In this document: positions 1 to 9,179 of the stretch, piece by piece
Numbering within the stretch: position 1 is the stretch's first letter
Layout of the letters: the number at the start of each line of letters is the position of its first letter
Assembly (NCBI RefSeq): GCF_018982885.2
Contig: NZ_CP081848.1
Location: 1,364,001 to 1,428,000, forward strand
Direction: 5' to 3'
DNA length: 64,000 nucleotides
Origin: Polymorphobacter megasporae
GTDB lineage: Bacteria; Pseudomonadota; Alphaproteobacteria; Sphingomonadales; Sphingomonadaceae
Notes under the pieces: generated by a model
Database searches by the model: none
Told to the model about the DNA's origin: nothing
What the model saw: the letters and a program-made list of their open reading frames with translations, nothing else
Made by a program: the position numbers and the translations under genes

Positions 1-1
1 C

Positions 2-1663
2 GACACCCTGCTGGCGAGCCCGATGACGCCCCCGGCGCTCAACGCGACCCTGATTACCGATGCGCGCCAACGGATCGGGACCCTTGGGCCCGGCGAGCGC
101 GTCTATGTCCGGATGCTTGCCGACCAGCGCCTCCGCGACCTGTCGCCATTTGCCTTGACCGACGTCCCGGGCATCGCCAATTCGCGCCTGTTCCTGCGCA
201 AGTCGAACGTGCCGCTGTCGACCGGCCTGCCGGGGATGTTCCGCCACGGCAACTTCTATCCGGTCGTCCTGCCGACGATCAGCCGCTACGCCGCGCAATC
301 CGCCGACGAAGGCTGGGTCACCGGCGAGCGCGACGCGGGCGGAGCCGGGATCGGCCGGATCAAGGACGCGCTGCTGACCGCGTATCTCGCCGACTTCACC
401 AATCGCTGGGACGACTTCATCGACGATATCGCGGTCAGCGGCGAGCGCCCGATCCGCGACCGCATCCAGCTTGCGACCCGCCCGCCGTCACCGGTGCGGT
501 CGTTGTTCAACACGCTGGCGAGCGAGACCAACCTGACGCCGCCGTCGCTCAAGCAGGGGTCGAGCGGGCGCAATGCGCTTCAGGTCGCGTCGCTGTTCTC
601 GCGTAACATCTATCGCGGCCTCCAGCGCGGCAACGCCATCGGCAGCGCGATCCAGAACGGGCCGCCGGGCCCGGCGGGGCCGCTCGACGAGGTGATCGCG
701 CATTTCGCGTGGTTGCGCGACATGATCCCGCCGGGCGGGGCGGGTCCGCTCGATCAGGCGCTGGCGGCGCTCGGCGATGTCGGCAGCGCAGGCGGCGCGG
801 CGGCGGCGGCGGCGGGTATGGGCAATCCCGCGCTACAGGCACAAAGCTCGGCGGCGGCGATGGCGGCGACGGCCAAGCTCGGTACGGTGTCGTCGACCCT
901 GCCCCCGCAGGCGGGCGCGCTGTTCGAAGGCTTCGTCAAGGCGTCGGCGACCCAGCTCAACCATGACGCGCGCGACGCGGTGCGCGGGCAGTATGGCGCG
1001 CAGTTGCTGCCCGAATGCCAGTCTATCGTGAAGGGCGGCTATCCGTTCGGCGGCACCCCGTTGCGGCAGGTTTCGCTCGATGACTTCAGCCGCTTGTTCC
1101 GCCCGTCGGGGCTGCTCGATGCTTTTCAGAAGACGACGCTTGCCGGGCAGATCGATACCGGTGCGGCACGCTGGACGCTGACCCCGTCGGGCAAGGCGCT
1201 CGGGCTCGACCCGGCGGCGGTCGGCCGGTTTCAGGATGCGGCGAAGATCAGCGCCGCGTTTTTCCGGCCCGGCGATATCCGCCCCAATGTGCCGGTTACG
1301 ATCGAGCTTATCCGTCTTGCCGGAGCCCAGTCGGTGACCCTCGTCGTCGGCGGCATCCCCGCGACCTTCGCCGCGAGCGGCGGGCAGCCGGTCGATGTCC
1401 GCTGGCCGGGGAGCCTGCCGGGCGCGTCGATCGGCTTCCAGCGAATTCCCGCCCCGCCGGCCCCCGTGCCGCCGCGAACATGGCCGGGCGAGTGGGGCTT
1501 TGCCGCGATGATGCACGACCTCGGCGGGAGCAGCGCCGACCGCAACGGTGTGATCCTCACCGTCAACGACGGCGCGTTACAGGCGAAGGTCCGACTCCGC
1601 ATCGCGAACAACCCGTTTGCGACGACCAATCTCGCGGCGTTTCAATGTCCGGTGAAATTGTGA
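2..1663 (+). CDS. tssM: Type VI secretion protein TssM (IcmF), C-terminal part, cut by window edge
   Basis: The frame is open from base 2, so only the C-terminal 553 residues are visible. TssM/IcmF is the inner-membrane scaffold of the type VI secretion membrane complex (with TssJ and TssL). This part would be the periplasmic region: it has the helical IcmF-related segment, then a beta-rich end closing on a WPGEWGF stretch and a terminal FQCPVKL, similar to the Phe-x-Cys-Pro endings of TssM proteins. An Ala-rich run (near residues 255-275) is a linker-like low-complexity patch. The downstream tagF and pppA overlap or abut it, giving a T6SS operon tail. Assignment rests on the C-terminal pattern plus these neighbours. 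Confidence 0.85.
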   Translation, partial: DTLLASPMTPPALNATLITDARQRIGTLGPGERVYVRMLADQRLRDLSPFALTDVPGIANSRLFLRKSNVPLSTGLPGMFRHGNFYPVVLPTISRYAAQSADEGWVTGERDAGGAGIGRIKDALLTAYLADFTNRWDDFIDDIAVSGERPIRDRIQLATRPPSPVRSLFNTLASETNLTPPSLKQGSSGRNALQVASLFSRNIYRGLQRGNAIGSAIQNGPPGPAGPLDEVIAHFAWLRDMIPPGGAGPLDQALAALGDVGSAGGAAAAAAGMGNPALQAQSSAAAMAATAKLGTVSSTLPPQAGALFEGFVKASATQLNHDARDAVRGQYGAQLLPECQSIVKGGYPFGGTPLRQVSLDDFSRLFRPSGLLDAFQKTTLAGQIDTGAARWTLTPSGKALGLDPAAVGRFQDAAKISAAFFRPGDIRPNVPVTIELIRLAGAQSVTLVVGGIPATFAASGGQPVDVRWPGSLPGASIGFQRIPAPPAPVPPRTWPGEWGFAAMMHDLGGSSADRNGVILTVNDGALQAKVRLRIANNPFATTNLAAFQCPVKL

Positions 1664-2253
1664 CAGCGACCGTCGGCTTCTTCGGCAAGCTGCCCGCGCA
1701 CGGAGACTTTATCCGGCGCGGCCTGCCGACCGCGGCGACCTCTCTGCTCGACGACTGGGTGCAGGCGGGTTTCGGCCGGGCGGATGATCCTGCCGCCGCG
1801 ATCCGCGGCCTGCCGCCGGTGCGCTTCGCGAGCAGCGCAGTCGTCGACGGCGCGCTTTGCCTTGGGACGATGATCGCGAGCAACGACAGCGTCGGACGTG
1901 ATTACGTTCTCGTCGCCGTCCATTTGTCGCCAAACGTGTCTGGGGCGCTGCCCGAGCCGTTGCCTGACGCGTGGGACGATTGGTGCGCCCGCGCCGAGGC
2001 ATTGCTGCTTGCGGCGCAGAGCGTGCCATTGACCGCTGATGCGACGCAGGCCGCGCTCGAGACGGCAGCGCGCGCGACGGTCATGGCGCTCGGCGGGGCC
2101 GAACCATTCGCCGTGCCGGATGATATCGAACCCGCGACGGCGAGCTGGCGGCCGGCGGTCGGCAGCGGGGAGCGGCGCGTGACGCGCAGCGACGGCCTGC
2201 CACGCGGCGACGCGTTCGACCGGTTGATCGCCCCAGTTGGCGACGGCGCATGA
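1645..2253 (+). CDS. tagF: Type VI secretion-associated protein TagF (ImpM family)
   Basis: About 202 residues. The N-terminus has GFFGKLPAHGDFIRRGLP, the signature of the TagF/ImpM (DUF2094) family, whose members act as post-translational repressors of type VI secretion, generally alongside the PppA/PpkA phosphorylation switch. The ATG at 1645 overlaps the tssM end by 19 bases; a GTG at 1660 makes a tight GTGA overlap with the tssM stop and is an equally good start. The gene's own stop overlaps the pppA start (ATGA at 2250-2253). The three genes are therefore probably co-transcribed and translationally coupled. Confidence 0.88.
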   Translation: MSGEIVTATVGFFGKLPAHGDFIRRGLPTAATSLLDDWVQAGFGRADDPAAAIRGLPPVRFASSAVVDGALCLGTMIASNDSVGRDYVLVAVHLSPNVSGALPEPLPDAWDDWCARAEALLLAAQSVPLTADATQAALETAARATVMALGGAEPFAVPDDIEPATASWRPAVGSGERRVTRSDGLPRGDAFDRLIAPVGDGA

Positions 2254-3014
2254 GCGGCGGCAATCTTCGCTTCGACAGCGCCGGGCGGACCGATGTGGGC
2301 AAGGTGCGCGCACTCAACGAGGACCGCTACGTCGATCGGCCATTGATCGCCCTTTGGGCGGTTGCCGACGGGATGGGCGGGCATCAGGCGGGCGAAGTCG
2401 CCTCGGGGATGCTTGCCGATGCGCTCGAGGCGATCGGGCCGCCCGATTCAGGCTATGCTTATCTCGATGGCGTCCAGGACGCGGTCGAACGGGTTAACCG
2501 CGCGCTCGTCGCGCACGCCGCGATCTCGACGCCGGGGTCGGTGATCGGATCGACGATCGTCGTGCTGATCGCCTATGCCGGGCATTATGCCTGCCTTTGG
2601 GCCGGGGACAGCCGCGTGTATTTGCTCCGCGACAAGCGGCTCGAACAGATCACGCGCGATCATTCGATGGTTCAGGAACTGCTTGATTCAGGCGCGCTCG
2701 CCCGTCGCGACGTCAAGAACTTCGGTAAGTCGAACATCATCACCCGCGCCGTCGGGGTCAACGATCGCCTCGCGCTCGACCTGCATCAGGGGCCGATCCT
2801 CGACGGCGACGTCTTCCTTTTATGCTCCGACGGGCTGACCAATTTCGTCGATGATGCCGAGATCGCCGCCGAACTGCGGCGGCCAGCACGCGACGCGGCT
2901 GAAGCGCTCATCGCGCTGACGCTGTCCCGCGCGGCGAAGGACAATGTCACCGTCGTCGTCGTGCGCGCGTTTGCCGACGCCGACAGCACACTCGACCCGC
3001 TCCGCAGCCGCTAG
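2250..3014 (+). CDS. pppA: PP2C-family Ser/Thr protein phosphatase (T6SS PppA/Stp type)
   Basis: A 254-residue PP2C (PPM) phosphatase. Metal-binding motifs are in order: NED at residues 23-25, ADGMGGH at about 39-45, AGDSRVYLLR near 113, CSDGLTNFV near 192 and DNVTVVVV near 231. In T6SS loci this enzyme (PppA) dephosphorylates the Fha protein that the kinase PpkA phosphorylates, so it turns secretion down. No transmembrane segment is seen, so it should be cytoplasmic. It starts inside the tagF stop (ATGA overlap) and ends four bases into the convergent gene at 3011. The matching kinase is not in the window and would be expected upstream. Confidence 0.9.
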   Translation: MSGGNLRFDSAGRTDVGKVRALNEDRYVDRPLIALWAVADGMGGHQAGEVASGMLADALEAIGPPDSGYAYLDGVQDAVERVNRALVAHAAISTPGSVIGSTIVVLIAYAGHYACLWAGDSRVYLLRDKRLEQITRDHSMVQELLDSGALARRDVKNFGKSNIITRAVGVNDRLALDLHQGPILDGDVFLLCSDGLTNFVDDAEIAAELRRPARDAAEALIALTLSRAAKDNVTVVVVRAFADADSTLDPLRSR

Positions 3015-3733
3015 CGATCGTAAAACGGCTTTCGGACGATGCGTGTGTGCGAGGGGCGGCACGGTCGCGCCGGGCGGTTGAACACGCTCGGCTCGCAGAC
3101 CGGCAACTTCGCCTTTACCGCAGGGTCTGATTGCGTGCTGGTATCGGCGGTCCCGGGACTGACGGGTGCGACCGTCGCGACCTGACCGGTCGCGCGCGGA
3201 TGCTTGGCGGCCTTGCCCTTATGGGTGGTGCGCAGCTCCGCCGTTTTGGTGACAGGGGTGCGGCTGCTGTGCCGGACTGTTTTGTGCGACACCGGCGCAG
3301 CGACGGTCGTGGCGGCTTCGGCGGGCGGCTGGCTAACCGCAGCGGGGGCGATGGGGGCGCTGGCAGCGACCGGCGCAGCGGGCGCGGCGATCGGCGCGGT
3401 GGGAACTGCTACCGGCGGCGCGACAGGGCGGACCGCGGCGGCGGGGGCCACAGCAACGGCGTTTTGTGGGCCGGCGTCGCGGTGCAAACCGAAATAGGCG
3501 AGCGCCGCCGCAACGACGGCGACGACGCCCGCGATGATGAGAGCGAGCGCCGACGAACGCTTTGCCGGTTGAGGCGCCGCGATCGGCGCAGCGCGGGACG
3601 TGGTAGCGGGCGCGGGCCGATACGGCTGGATCGGCAGCGTGTCGTCGACGCGCTCGGTTGCCGATGGGCGCGCAAACGGCGTCCCGGCGAGCTGCGCCGC
3701 TCGCTCTGCCCGCCAGTCGTCTTGCTCAGCCAT
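3011..3733 (-). CDS. Membrane-anchored Ala/Pro-rich protein of unknown function
   Basis: About 240 residues, not recognised. The N-terminal 50 residues are cytoplasmic-like (begins MAEQDDWRAERAAQL), followed by one hydrophobic helix around residues 65-85 (SSALALIIAGVVAVVAAAL) and then a long Ala/Pro/Val low-complexity region, likely periplasmic, ending in a Cys- and Arg-containing tail. The start is the ATG at 3733 because GAGGGG lies 8 bases before it; a GTG three codons upstream is the alternative. It converges on pppA with a 4-base overlap. Proximity to T6SS genes is suggestive only. Low-complexity composition could also arise from a shadow frame, but the good ribosome site and clean anchor segment argue for a real gene. 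Confidence 0.6.
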   Translation of the reverse strand: MAEQDDWRAERAAQLAGTPFARPSATERVDDTLPIQPYRPAPATTSRAAPIAAPQPAKRSSALALIIAGVVAVVAAALAYFGLHRDAGPQNAVAVAPAAAVRPVAPPVAVPTAPIAAPAAPVAASAPIAPAAVSQPPAEAATTVAAPVSHKTVRHSSRTPVTKTAELRTTHKGKAAKHPRATGQVATVAPVSPGTADTSTQSDPAVKAKLPVCEPSVFNRPARPCRPSHTRIVRKPFYDR

Positions 3734-3910
3734 AATCAGCACCCCTCGACCACCAAAACGCCGCCGGTGCGTAATCGTTGCGTCGCCGCATTTTCATTTC
3801 GCCATAGCGAAGTGCCATCGAGGCGGCAGCCGCTTTCGCAAGGTGATCCGACGGCGCGGTTGACGCGATTCTATCGCGGCGACACGATGCCTCCCCACGG
3901 AGGAAGCTGC

Positions 3911-5179
3911 TTGATTCACTTGTCGACGAACCGTAATTCGCGCGTCCTTGCGGCCAGCCTGATCGGCACGAGCGTCGAATTCTACGATTTTTACATCTAC
4001 GCCACCGCCGCGAGCCTCGTCTTCGGCCCGTTGTTCTTTCCGGCCTCGTCGCCGTCGGCACAGTTGCTCGCTGCGTACGCGAGCTTCGGGCTGGCGTTCG
4101 TCGCCCGGCCGGTCGGCGCAGCGGTGTTCGGTCACTTCGGCGGCCGCATCGGGCGCAAGTCGACCCTCGTCACCTCGCTTCTGCTGATGGGCGGGTCGAC
4201 GACGGCGATCGCTTTCCTGCCGACGTACCAGACGGCGGGCTGGGTGGCTCCGGCGCTGCTGTGCCTGATGCGGATCGGGCAGGGACTCGGGCTCGGCGGC
4301 GAATGGGGCGGCGCGGCATTGCTCGCCGTCGAGAACGCGCCGCCCGGCTGGGCCGGCCGGTTCGGTATGGTCCCCCAGCTCGGCGCGCCGCTCGGGTTCC
4401 TGCTCGCTAACGGGTTATTCTTGCTGCTCGGTCTTGTCCTGACCCCCGAGCAATTTCGCGATTGGGGCTGGCGGCTGCCGTTCCTGGCCAGTGCGCTGCT
4501 CGTCGCCGTCGGCTTGTGGGTCCGGCTCAAGCTGACCGAGACGCCGGTGTTCGCCGCGGTCGTCGCCAGCGGCACCGCCGAGCGAGCACCGCTGTCGATC
4601 GTCTTTCGACGCCACCTCGCGCCGGTGCTGGCGGGGACATTCTCGGTGATCGCCTGCTTCGCGCTTTACTATATCGCGACCGCCTTTGCGCTCGGCTACG
4701 GGACGACGACGCTCGGCTATGCGCGGTCGGCATTCCTGCGCGTCCAGCTCGGCGCGATCGTCTTCATGGCAATCGGCATCGTCGCCGCGGGGGTCCTGTC
4801 CGACCGCTTCAAGCCGCGCGTTGTCCTCCTCGGCGGCTGCGTCGTCACGATCGGCATCGGGGCATTGCTCGCGCCGATGCTGGCGAGCGGGTCGCTGGTC
4901 GTCGTCTTCGTCTTCCTGTCGCTGGCGCTGCTGACGATGGGCTTCGTCTACGGCCCGCTCGGCGCATGGCTGCCAAGCCTGTTCCCGCCCCCGGTGCGCT
5001 ATTCGGGGGTTTCGATCGCGTTCAATGTCGGCGGCACGATCGGCGGGGCGTTGACCCCGCTCGCGGCGCAGGCGATCGCCGAATATTCAGGACTCGGCGC
5101 GGTCGGATTATACCTGTCCGCCGCCGCCGGGCTCAGCCTCGTCGCACTGCTGTTCGCGAAGGGCCGCGCCGCGCACTGA
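3911..5179 (+). CDS. MFS transporter, metabolite:H+ symporter (MHS) family
   Basis: About 422 residues with twelve predicted hydrophobic segments. The N-terminus contains ASLIGTSVEFYDFYIYATAA, the typical opening of MHS-family symporters (relatives of ProP, KgtP and ShiA), followed by the loop motif GGRIGRKS and RIGQGLGLGGEWGGA. These carriers import small organic acids, betaines or aromatic acids with protons; the substrate cannot be told from sequence. I chose the TTG at 3911 because GGAGGAAG at 3899-3906 sits at ideal spacing and the protein then starts just before helix 1; an ATG at 3887 is possible. It converges on the S1/P1 nuclease gene with only three bases between the stops. Confidence 0.9.
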   Translation: MIHLSTNRNSRVLAASLIGTSVEFYDFYIYATAASLVFGPLFFPASSPSAQLLAAYASFGLAFVARPVGAAVFGHFGGRIGRKSTLVTSLLLMGGSTTAIAFLPTYQTAGWVAPALLCLMRIGQGLGLGGEWGGAALLAVENAPPGWAGRFGMVPQLGAPLGFLLANGLFLLLGLVLTPEQFRDWGWRLPFLASALLVAVGLWVRLKLTETPVFAAVVASGTAERAPLSIVFRRHLAPVLAGTFSVIACFALYYIATAFALGYGTTTLGYARSAFLRVQLGAIVFMAIGIVAAGVLSDRFKPRVVLLGGCVVTIGIGALLAPMLASGSLVVVFVFLSLALLTMGFVYGPLGAWLPSLFPPPVRYSGVSIAFNVGGTIGGALTPLAAQAIAEYSGLGAVGLYLSAAAGLSLVALLFAKGRAAH

Positions 5180-5182
5180 AGG

Positions 5183-6094
5183 TCAGCGCAATAGCGACGC
5201 GATGTCGAGCCCGGCCTCGCCAATCCGCCTCTCCGCGATGCGGCGCGCGTCGAGCTGGTAGCTGGAGGACAGGACCGGTCCCGAATTGGCGTCGGCAGCT
5301 TCATCGAGCGCGGCATCGCGGTACGCCCGCGATGCGGCAAGGTCGCGGCTCTGCTCGACCACCGCCGCGAAGCGTGACGACGCCGAGCCGCCGGCGGGCG
5401 CGGCGGCAGATCCGACCGCGCGCTCGGCGCGCAAGGCAAGCGCTTCCGCCGCCGGGGTTTCAGGGCCGGGGAGGTCGGCGGCGCTGTCCCAGAACTGGTG
5501 GAGCGCGACCGGCTTTGCCCCCGGGGCGGTGCGGACCCAGCCGATCGATCCCGCCCGATCGGTCTGGGGAAAGCGCCACGACGCGCGATGCCCGGCATGA
5601 AGCGGCTGGTGCATGTCGCCGGCGATGTGAAAGACCCAGCATAGCGCCAGCGCGCGCAGTCCGGCGGCAGCCGTGGGATCGCGCGCGACCGCGAGCTGCC
5701 GGTCGAACACCTCAACTGCCTTGCCGAAGGTCAGCGGCCGCAGGATTGTCCAGCCCGACACGACCTTGACCGCGTAGTGCCAGTCGGGCCGGTCGTACCC
5801 TGTCCCGCGAATATCGTCGGGCCAGCGCGCCATGAGTTCGAACAGGCGGCGGTCGCGATCGGCGCCGGTCAAAGCGCCGAGCGCCGCGTCGAAGCGCACG
5901 TGGTCGGGATGCGACCGCATCAGCGTCAAGACCTGCGTGATCGCCGCCGGATCGTCGCGGGACAGCGCGTCATACGCGATCGCGCCGGTCGCCATGTGCC
6001 CCTGGTTGTTCCACGCCAGCACCGGCGCCGCCGAACCAGCGAGCAGCGCCACGGCGATGCCGCGCCCAAGTGCTGCAATCCTGCTGCGTCTCAC
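5183..6094 (-). CDS. Exported S1/P1-type nuclease
   Basis: 303 residues. Residues 1-27 form a signal peptide (MRRSR then a hydrophobic core ending VLA). The mature protein would start with Trp28 in WNNQGH; in S1/P1 nucleases this N-terminal Trp and the following His help bind the catalytic zinc cluster. Further family-like zinc ligands are visible: the HPDHVRFD region, DWHY, HIAGDMHQPLHAGH and HQFWDSA. These enzymes cut single-stranded RNA and DNA in the periplasm or outside the cell and are often used for nucleotide scavenging. Length and motif order match the family. It ends three bases from the MFS gene on the other strand. Confidence 0.92.
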   Translation of the reverse strand: MRRSRIAALGRGIAVALLAGSAAPVLAWNNQGHMATGAIAYDALSRDDPAAITQVLTLMRSHPDHVRFDAALGALTGADRDRRLFELMARWPDDIRGTGYDRPDWHYAVKVVSGWTILRPLTFGKAVEVFDRQLAVARDPTAAAGLRALALCWVFHIAGDMHQPLHAGHRASWRFPQTDRAGSIGWVRTAPGAKPVALHQFWDSAADLPGPETPAAEALALRAERAVGSAAAPAGGSASSRFAAVVEQSRDLAASRAYRDAALDEAADANSGPVLSSSYQLDARRIAERRIGEAGLDIASLLR

Positions 6095-6227
6095 GTTCTA
6101 TTCCCCCGCCGCGCCGGACTCGAGTCCGCCAAGCTTGGCGTTAGCATCCCCCAAGCGCCCGTGCGCGTGTATAACGGTCGCGCGGCCAGCCCTTCGGTTT
6201 AGATGGCCCGCATGATGAGGTAGTCCC

Positions 6228-7433
6228 ATGTCGACCCGTCCGTTCGACTTTGCCAATGCCGCGGGCCATCGCCTGTCGGGACGGCTCGAACTGCCGGCGG
6301 GACCGCCGCACGCGTGGGCGCTGTTCGCGCATTGCTTCACCTGCGGGAAGGACAATCTCGCGGCGGTCCGGATCGCGCGGCGGCTGGCGGGGGCCGGCAT
6401 TGCCGTGCTCCGCTTCGACTTCACCGGGCTGGGCGCGAGCGAGGGCGACTTCGCGGCGACCAATTTCACTTTGAACGTCGCCGATCTCGTCGCGGCGGCG
6501 GCGGCGATGACCGCGGCGGACATGCCGCCGACGCTGTTGATCGGGCACAGCCTCGGCGGGGCGGCGGTGCTCGCCGCCGCCGGGTCGCTGCCCGACATTC
6601 TGGCGGTCGCGACGATCGCTGCGCCGTTCGATGTCGCGCACGTGCTGGCGCAGGTCTCGCCCGACGCACTCGCCGAGATCGAGCGCAGCGGCATGGCCGA
6701 TGTACGTCTTGGCGGGCGGCCGTTCACCCTCGGCAAGCAGTTCGTCGACGATGTCCGCAAGCACGACCAGAACGCGCGGATCGCATCGCTCAAGCGGCCG
6801 TTGCTCCTGCTCCATGCGCCGCGCGACAAGGTCGTCACCATCGACAATGCGACGCAGATCTTCCTCGCCGCGCATCACCCCAAAAGCTACGTCTCGCTCG
6901 ACGGTGCCGACCATTTGCTGTCGAACCCGCGCGACGCCGACTTCGCCGCCGACATGATCGCCGCATGGGCGAGCCGGTATCTCCCCGCAGCGATAACGGC
7001 GGTGGCGAGCGGCTACGACGCCGAGGCGGAGGAGACCGGGATGGGCAAGTTCCAGCTGGCGATACGCGCGGGGCAGGCGGCGTTCATCGCTGACGAGCCG
7101 GTCAGTGTCGGCGGGTTGGGGTCGGGACCGTCGCCGTACGACCTGCTGTGCGCCGGGCTCGCCGCGTGTACGACGATGACGTTGCGGCTGTACGCAACGA
7201 GCAAGGGTTGGCCGGTCGAGCGCATCCGCACCGCGGTCGGACACCGCAAGGAAGCCGACGCGGTGCCGCCCGACGTCTTCACCCGGCAAATCACCATCGT
7301 CGGCGACCTCGACGATGCGCAGCGCGCCAAGCTCGGCGGCGCGGCGGATCGCTGCCCCGCGCATCGCACGCTGGAACAAGGCTCGCGTTTCGACGATGTC
7401 GACGTGCGGATCGTGACAGAGGAGACATTATGA
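6228..7433 (+). CDS. Bifunctional alpha/beta hydrolase - OsmC fusion protein
   Basis: 401 residues in two domains. Residues 1 to about 255 are an alpha/beta hydrolase with nucleophile elbow GHSLGG (Ser near 108) and a late acid/His pair in LHAPRDKVV and GADHLLS. Residues about 265-401 are an OsmC/Ohr-type domain, with a Cys in AACTTMTLRLYA (near 314) and a second Cys in RCPAHRTLEQGS (near 375), the two redox cysteines of peroxide-reducing OsmC proteins. The same fusion is a known family architecture. A GAGG sequence precedes the ATG. The stop overlaps the start of the FrnE-like gene (ATGA), suggesting a joint thiol/peroxide role. The hydrolase substrate is unknown. Confidence 0.92.
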   Translation: MSTRPFDFANAAGHRLSGRLELPAGPPHAWALFAHCFTCGKDNLAAVRIARRLAGAGIAVLRFDFTGLGASEGDFAATNFTLNVADLVAAAAAMTAADMPPTLLIGHSLGGAAVLAAAGSLPDILAVATIAAPFDVAHVLAQVSPDALAEIERSGMADVRLGGRPFTLGKQFVDDVRKHDQNARIASLKRPLLLLHAPRDKVVTIDNATQIFLAAHHPKSYVSLDGADHLLSNPRDADFAADMIAAWASRYLPAAITAVASGYDAEAEETGMGKFQLAIRAGQAAFIADEPVSVGGLGSGPSPYDLLCAGLAACTTMTLRLYATSKGWPVERIRTAVGHRKEADAVPPDVFTRQITIVGDLDDAQRAKLGGAADRCPAHRTLEQGSRFDDVDVRIVTEETL

Positions 7434-8077
7434 CGACACCGATGAAGATCGACTTCGTCTCGGATATCGCCTGCCCATGGTGCGTCATCGGCCTGCGCGG
7501 GCTCGAGGATGCGCTCGATCGCAGCCGCGACGCGGTCGAGGCCGAGATCGTCTTCCGGCCGTTCGAGCTCAACCCGGCAATGCCCGCAGGCGGGCAGAAC
7601 ATCGGCGAGCATATCGCGCAGAAATACGGCTCGACCCAGGCGCAGTCCGCCGCTAACCGCAAGATGATCAACGACCGCGCCGCCGAGGTCGGCTTTACCA
7701 TGGCGATGACCAGCGACAGCCGAATCTACAACACCTTCGACGCGCATCGCCTGCTTCACTGGGCCGAACAGGCGGGTCACCAGGCCGAGCTCAAGCACGC
7801 GCTGTTCACCGCCAACTTCACCGAGGGCAAGGACCCGGGCGACCACACCGTCCTCGTCGAGGCGGCCGAGCGCGCCGGGCTCGATGGTGCAGTAGCGGCG
7901 GAGGTGCTGGCGTCGGGACGCTACGCCGCCGAGGTCCGCGCGGAGGAAGAGCTGTGGCGCTCGCGCGGGATCAACGCCGTCCCCGCGGTCGTCATCAACG
8001 ACAAGCACCTCATCTCCGGCGGCCAGCCCGCTGATGTGTTCGAGACAGTTATCCGCCGGATCGCGGCCGAGGGGTGA
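7430..8077 (+). CDS. DsbA-family oxidoreductase, FrnE-like
   Basis: About 215 residues, thioredoxin-fold DsbA family of the FrnE/2-hydroxychromene-carboxylate-isomerase type. The CPWC active site is at residues 15-18 (DIACPWCVIG), and there is a cis-Pro-containing AVPAVVIND region near residue 180. It has no signal peptide, so it should work in the cytoplasm, as FrnE proteins do in polyketide or redox-stress settings. GAGGAG lies just upstream and its ATG overlaps the stop of the OsmC fusion gene by four bases, so the two are probably translated together. The physiological substrate is not evident. Confidence 0.9.
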   Translation: MTTPMKIDFVSDIACPWCVIGLRGLEDALDRSRDAVEAEIVFRPFELNPAMPAGGQNIGEHIAQKYGSTQAQSAANRKMINDRAAEVGFTMAMTSDSRIYNTFDAHRLLHWAEQAGHQAELKHALFTANFTEGKDPGDHTVLVEAAERAGLDGAVAAEVLASGRYAAEVRAEEELWRSRGINAVPAVVINDKHLISGGQPADVFETVIRRIAAEG

Positions 8078-8167
8078 TGATCGCGGGGTAACCGACGTCA
8101 CACAAGCCGTGGCCAACCTTCGACTGACCCGGTCGCTATCATCCCCCGCGTGGTGATCAGCGCGACC

Positions 8168-9082
8168 CTAGATCGAGCCGGTGCGGATCAGCTCGCGGAC
8201 GTCCTCCGCCGCCTGGTTGAGCGCACCGATCTGCTCGATCAGCTGCGCCGGGCGGCTGCCGCGGAGCCCGGCGAGCGTCAGCGCCTTGTCGCGGACATAG
8301 GTGTAGACCCCGCTCACCGCGAACGGCGAGGCAAAGGCGATATGTTCGGCCTGACCCGCCGCCGCCCGGCGAAAAGCCTCGGAGGCGTAGAACTGGCGTC
8401 TGACAAGCGGCGACGCGAAAGCCAGCTCGATCACCGCGATCAGGCGGCGTTCACTGGCGACGCTGTGGTCGACGTTCGGCGCGGGCGGGGCAGGTTTGGC
8501 ATTGTCGTACGCCTCGGGCAGATGGAGCCTGACCTTGAGCACCGGCACTTCGGCGGCAAGCGCCTCGGCGAATTTGCGCATGAAGCGGCCAAACGCCTTG
8601 GCATCGTCGTGCGCTGCGCCGAAGTGGACGTGGATCCGATCAAGCCCATCGTCGGCATTCGGACTGGGTTCGACGACGCGGTCGACCAGCGTCGTCGACC
8701 CCTGCGGCAGCGCATAGGCGACGGTGGCGGCGAACATGTTCTGCTCGTCGGCGAACAGGATCGGGCAGGCGGCGGTGAACAGCGCCTGGTCCTTCGCCGA
8801 ATGGAAACCAATCTCGACCCCGCCGTCGAGGACATAGTCGGGAAACGGCCCGATGCCATCGCTGACCGGCCAGAGATGCGCATCCTGCTCACGGTCGAGG
8901 TGGTACTGGACATAATAACCTAGGCCCGGGATGCGCGAGCACAATGGGCCATGCACGTCGCGCCAGTAGGTCGCGAACAACTCGTGCGGCACGCCCGGGC
9001 GGCGTAGCACGGTCGTGTACGAGTTGATGACGATGGCGGCGTCGCGTCCGGATTGATCGTCCGCCAACCTGGTTTTCGACAA
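8168..9082 (-). CDS. EthD-domain protein (dimeric alpha-beta barrel)
   Basis: About 304 residues. The N-terminal part has the EthD-type pattern LRRPGVPHELFATYWRDVHG with PGLGYYVQYHL, the ferredoxin-like fold first described in the EthD protein of ether degradation; the second half (from about residue 150) has HVHFGA and may be a divergent repeat. Function of most members is unknown. I chose the TTG at 9082 because GAAGGA lies 7 bases upstream; a more upstream TTG at 9127 has no ribosome site. The 329 bases upstream of this start hold no gene but contain dispersed repeat A. Confidence 0.72.
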   Translation of the reverse strand: MSKTRLADDQSGRDAAIVINSYTTVLRRPGVPHELFATYWRDVHGPLCSRIPGLGYYVQYHLDREQDAHLWPVSDGIGPFPDYVLDGGVEIGFHSAKDQALFTAACPILFADEQNMFAATVAYALPQGSTTLVDRVVEPSPNADDGLDRIHVHFGAAHDDAKAFGRFMRKFAEALAAEVPVLKVRLHLPEAYDNAKPAPPAPNVDHSVASERRLIAVIELAFASPLVRRQFYASEAFRRAAAGQAEHIAFASPFAVSGVYTYVRDKALTLAGLRGSRPAQLIEQIGALNQAAEDVRELIRTGSI

Positions 9083-9179
9083 GGTGCGTTCCTTCGGGGT
9101 TCGATGGCGAAACACTTCGGACTGCAAACCGGGGGCCAGGGATCGGCAAACCTTGTGAAGCAGGCCATCCGAACTTCCG

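Noticed and set aside
3131-3910. N-terminal extension of the MFS frame to base 3131
   Set aside because: It runs through the minus-strand gene at 3011-3733 and has no family homology; a clear ribosome site favours TTG 3911.
8078-8167. Stem-loop between the FrnE-like and EthD genes
   Set aside because: Arms around GATCGCGGGG and CCCCGCG...GATC pair only with bulges and are not convincing as a terminator.
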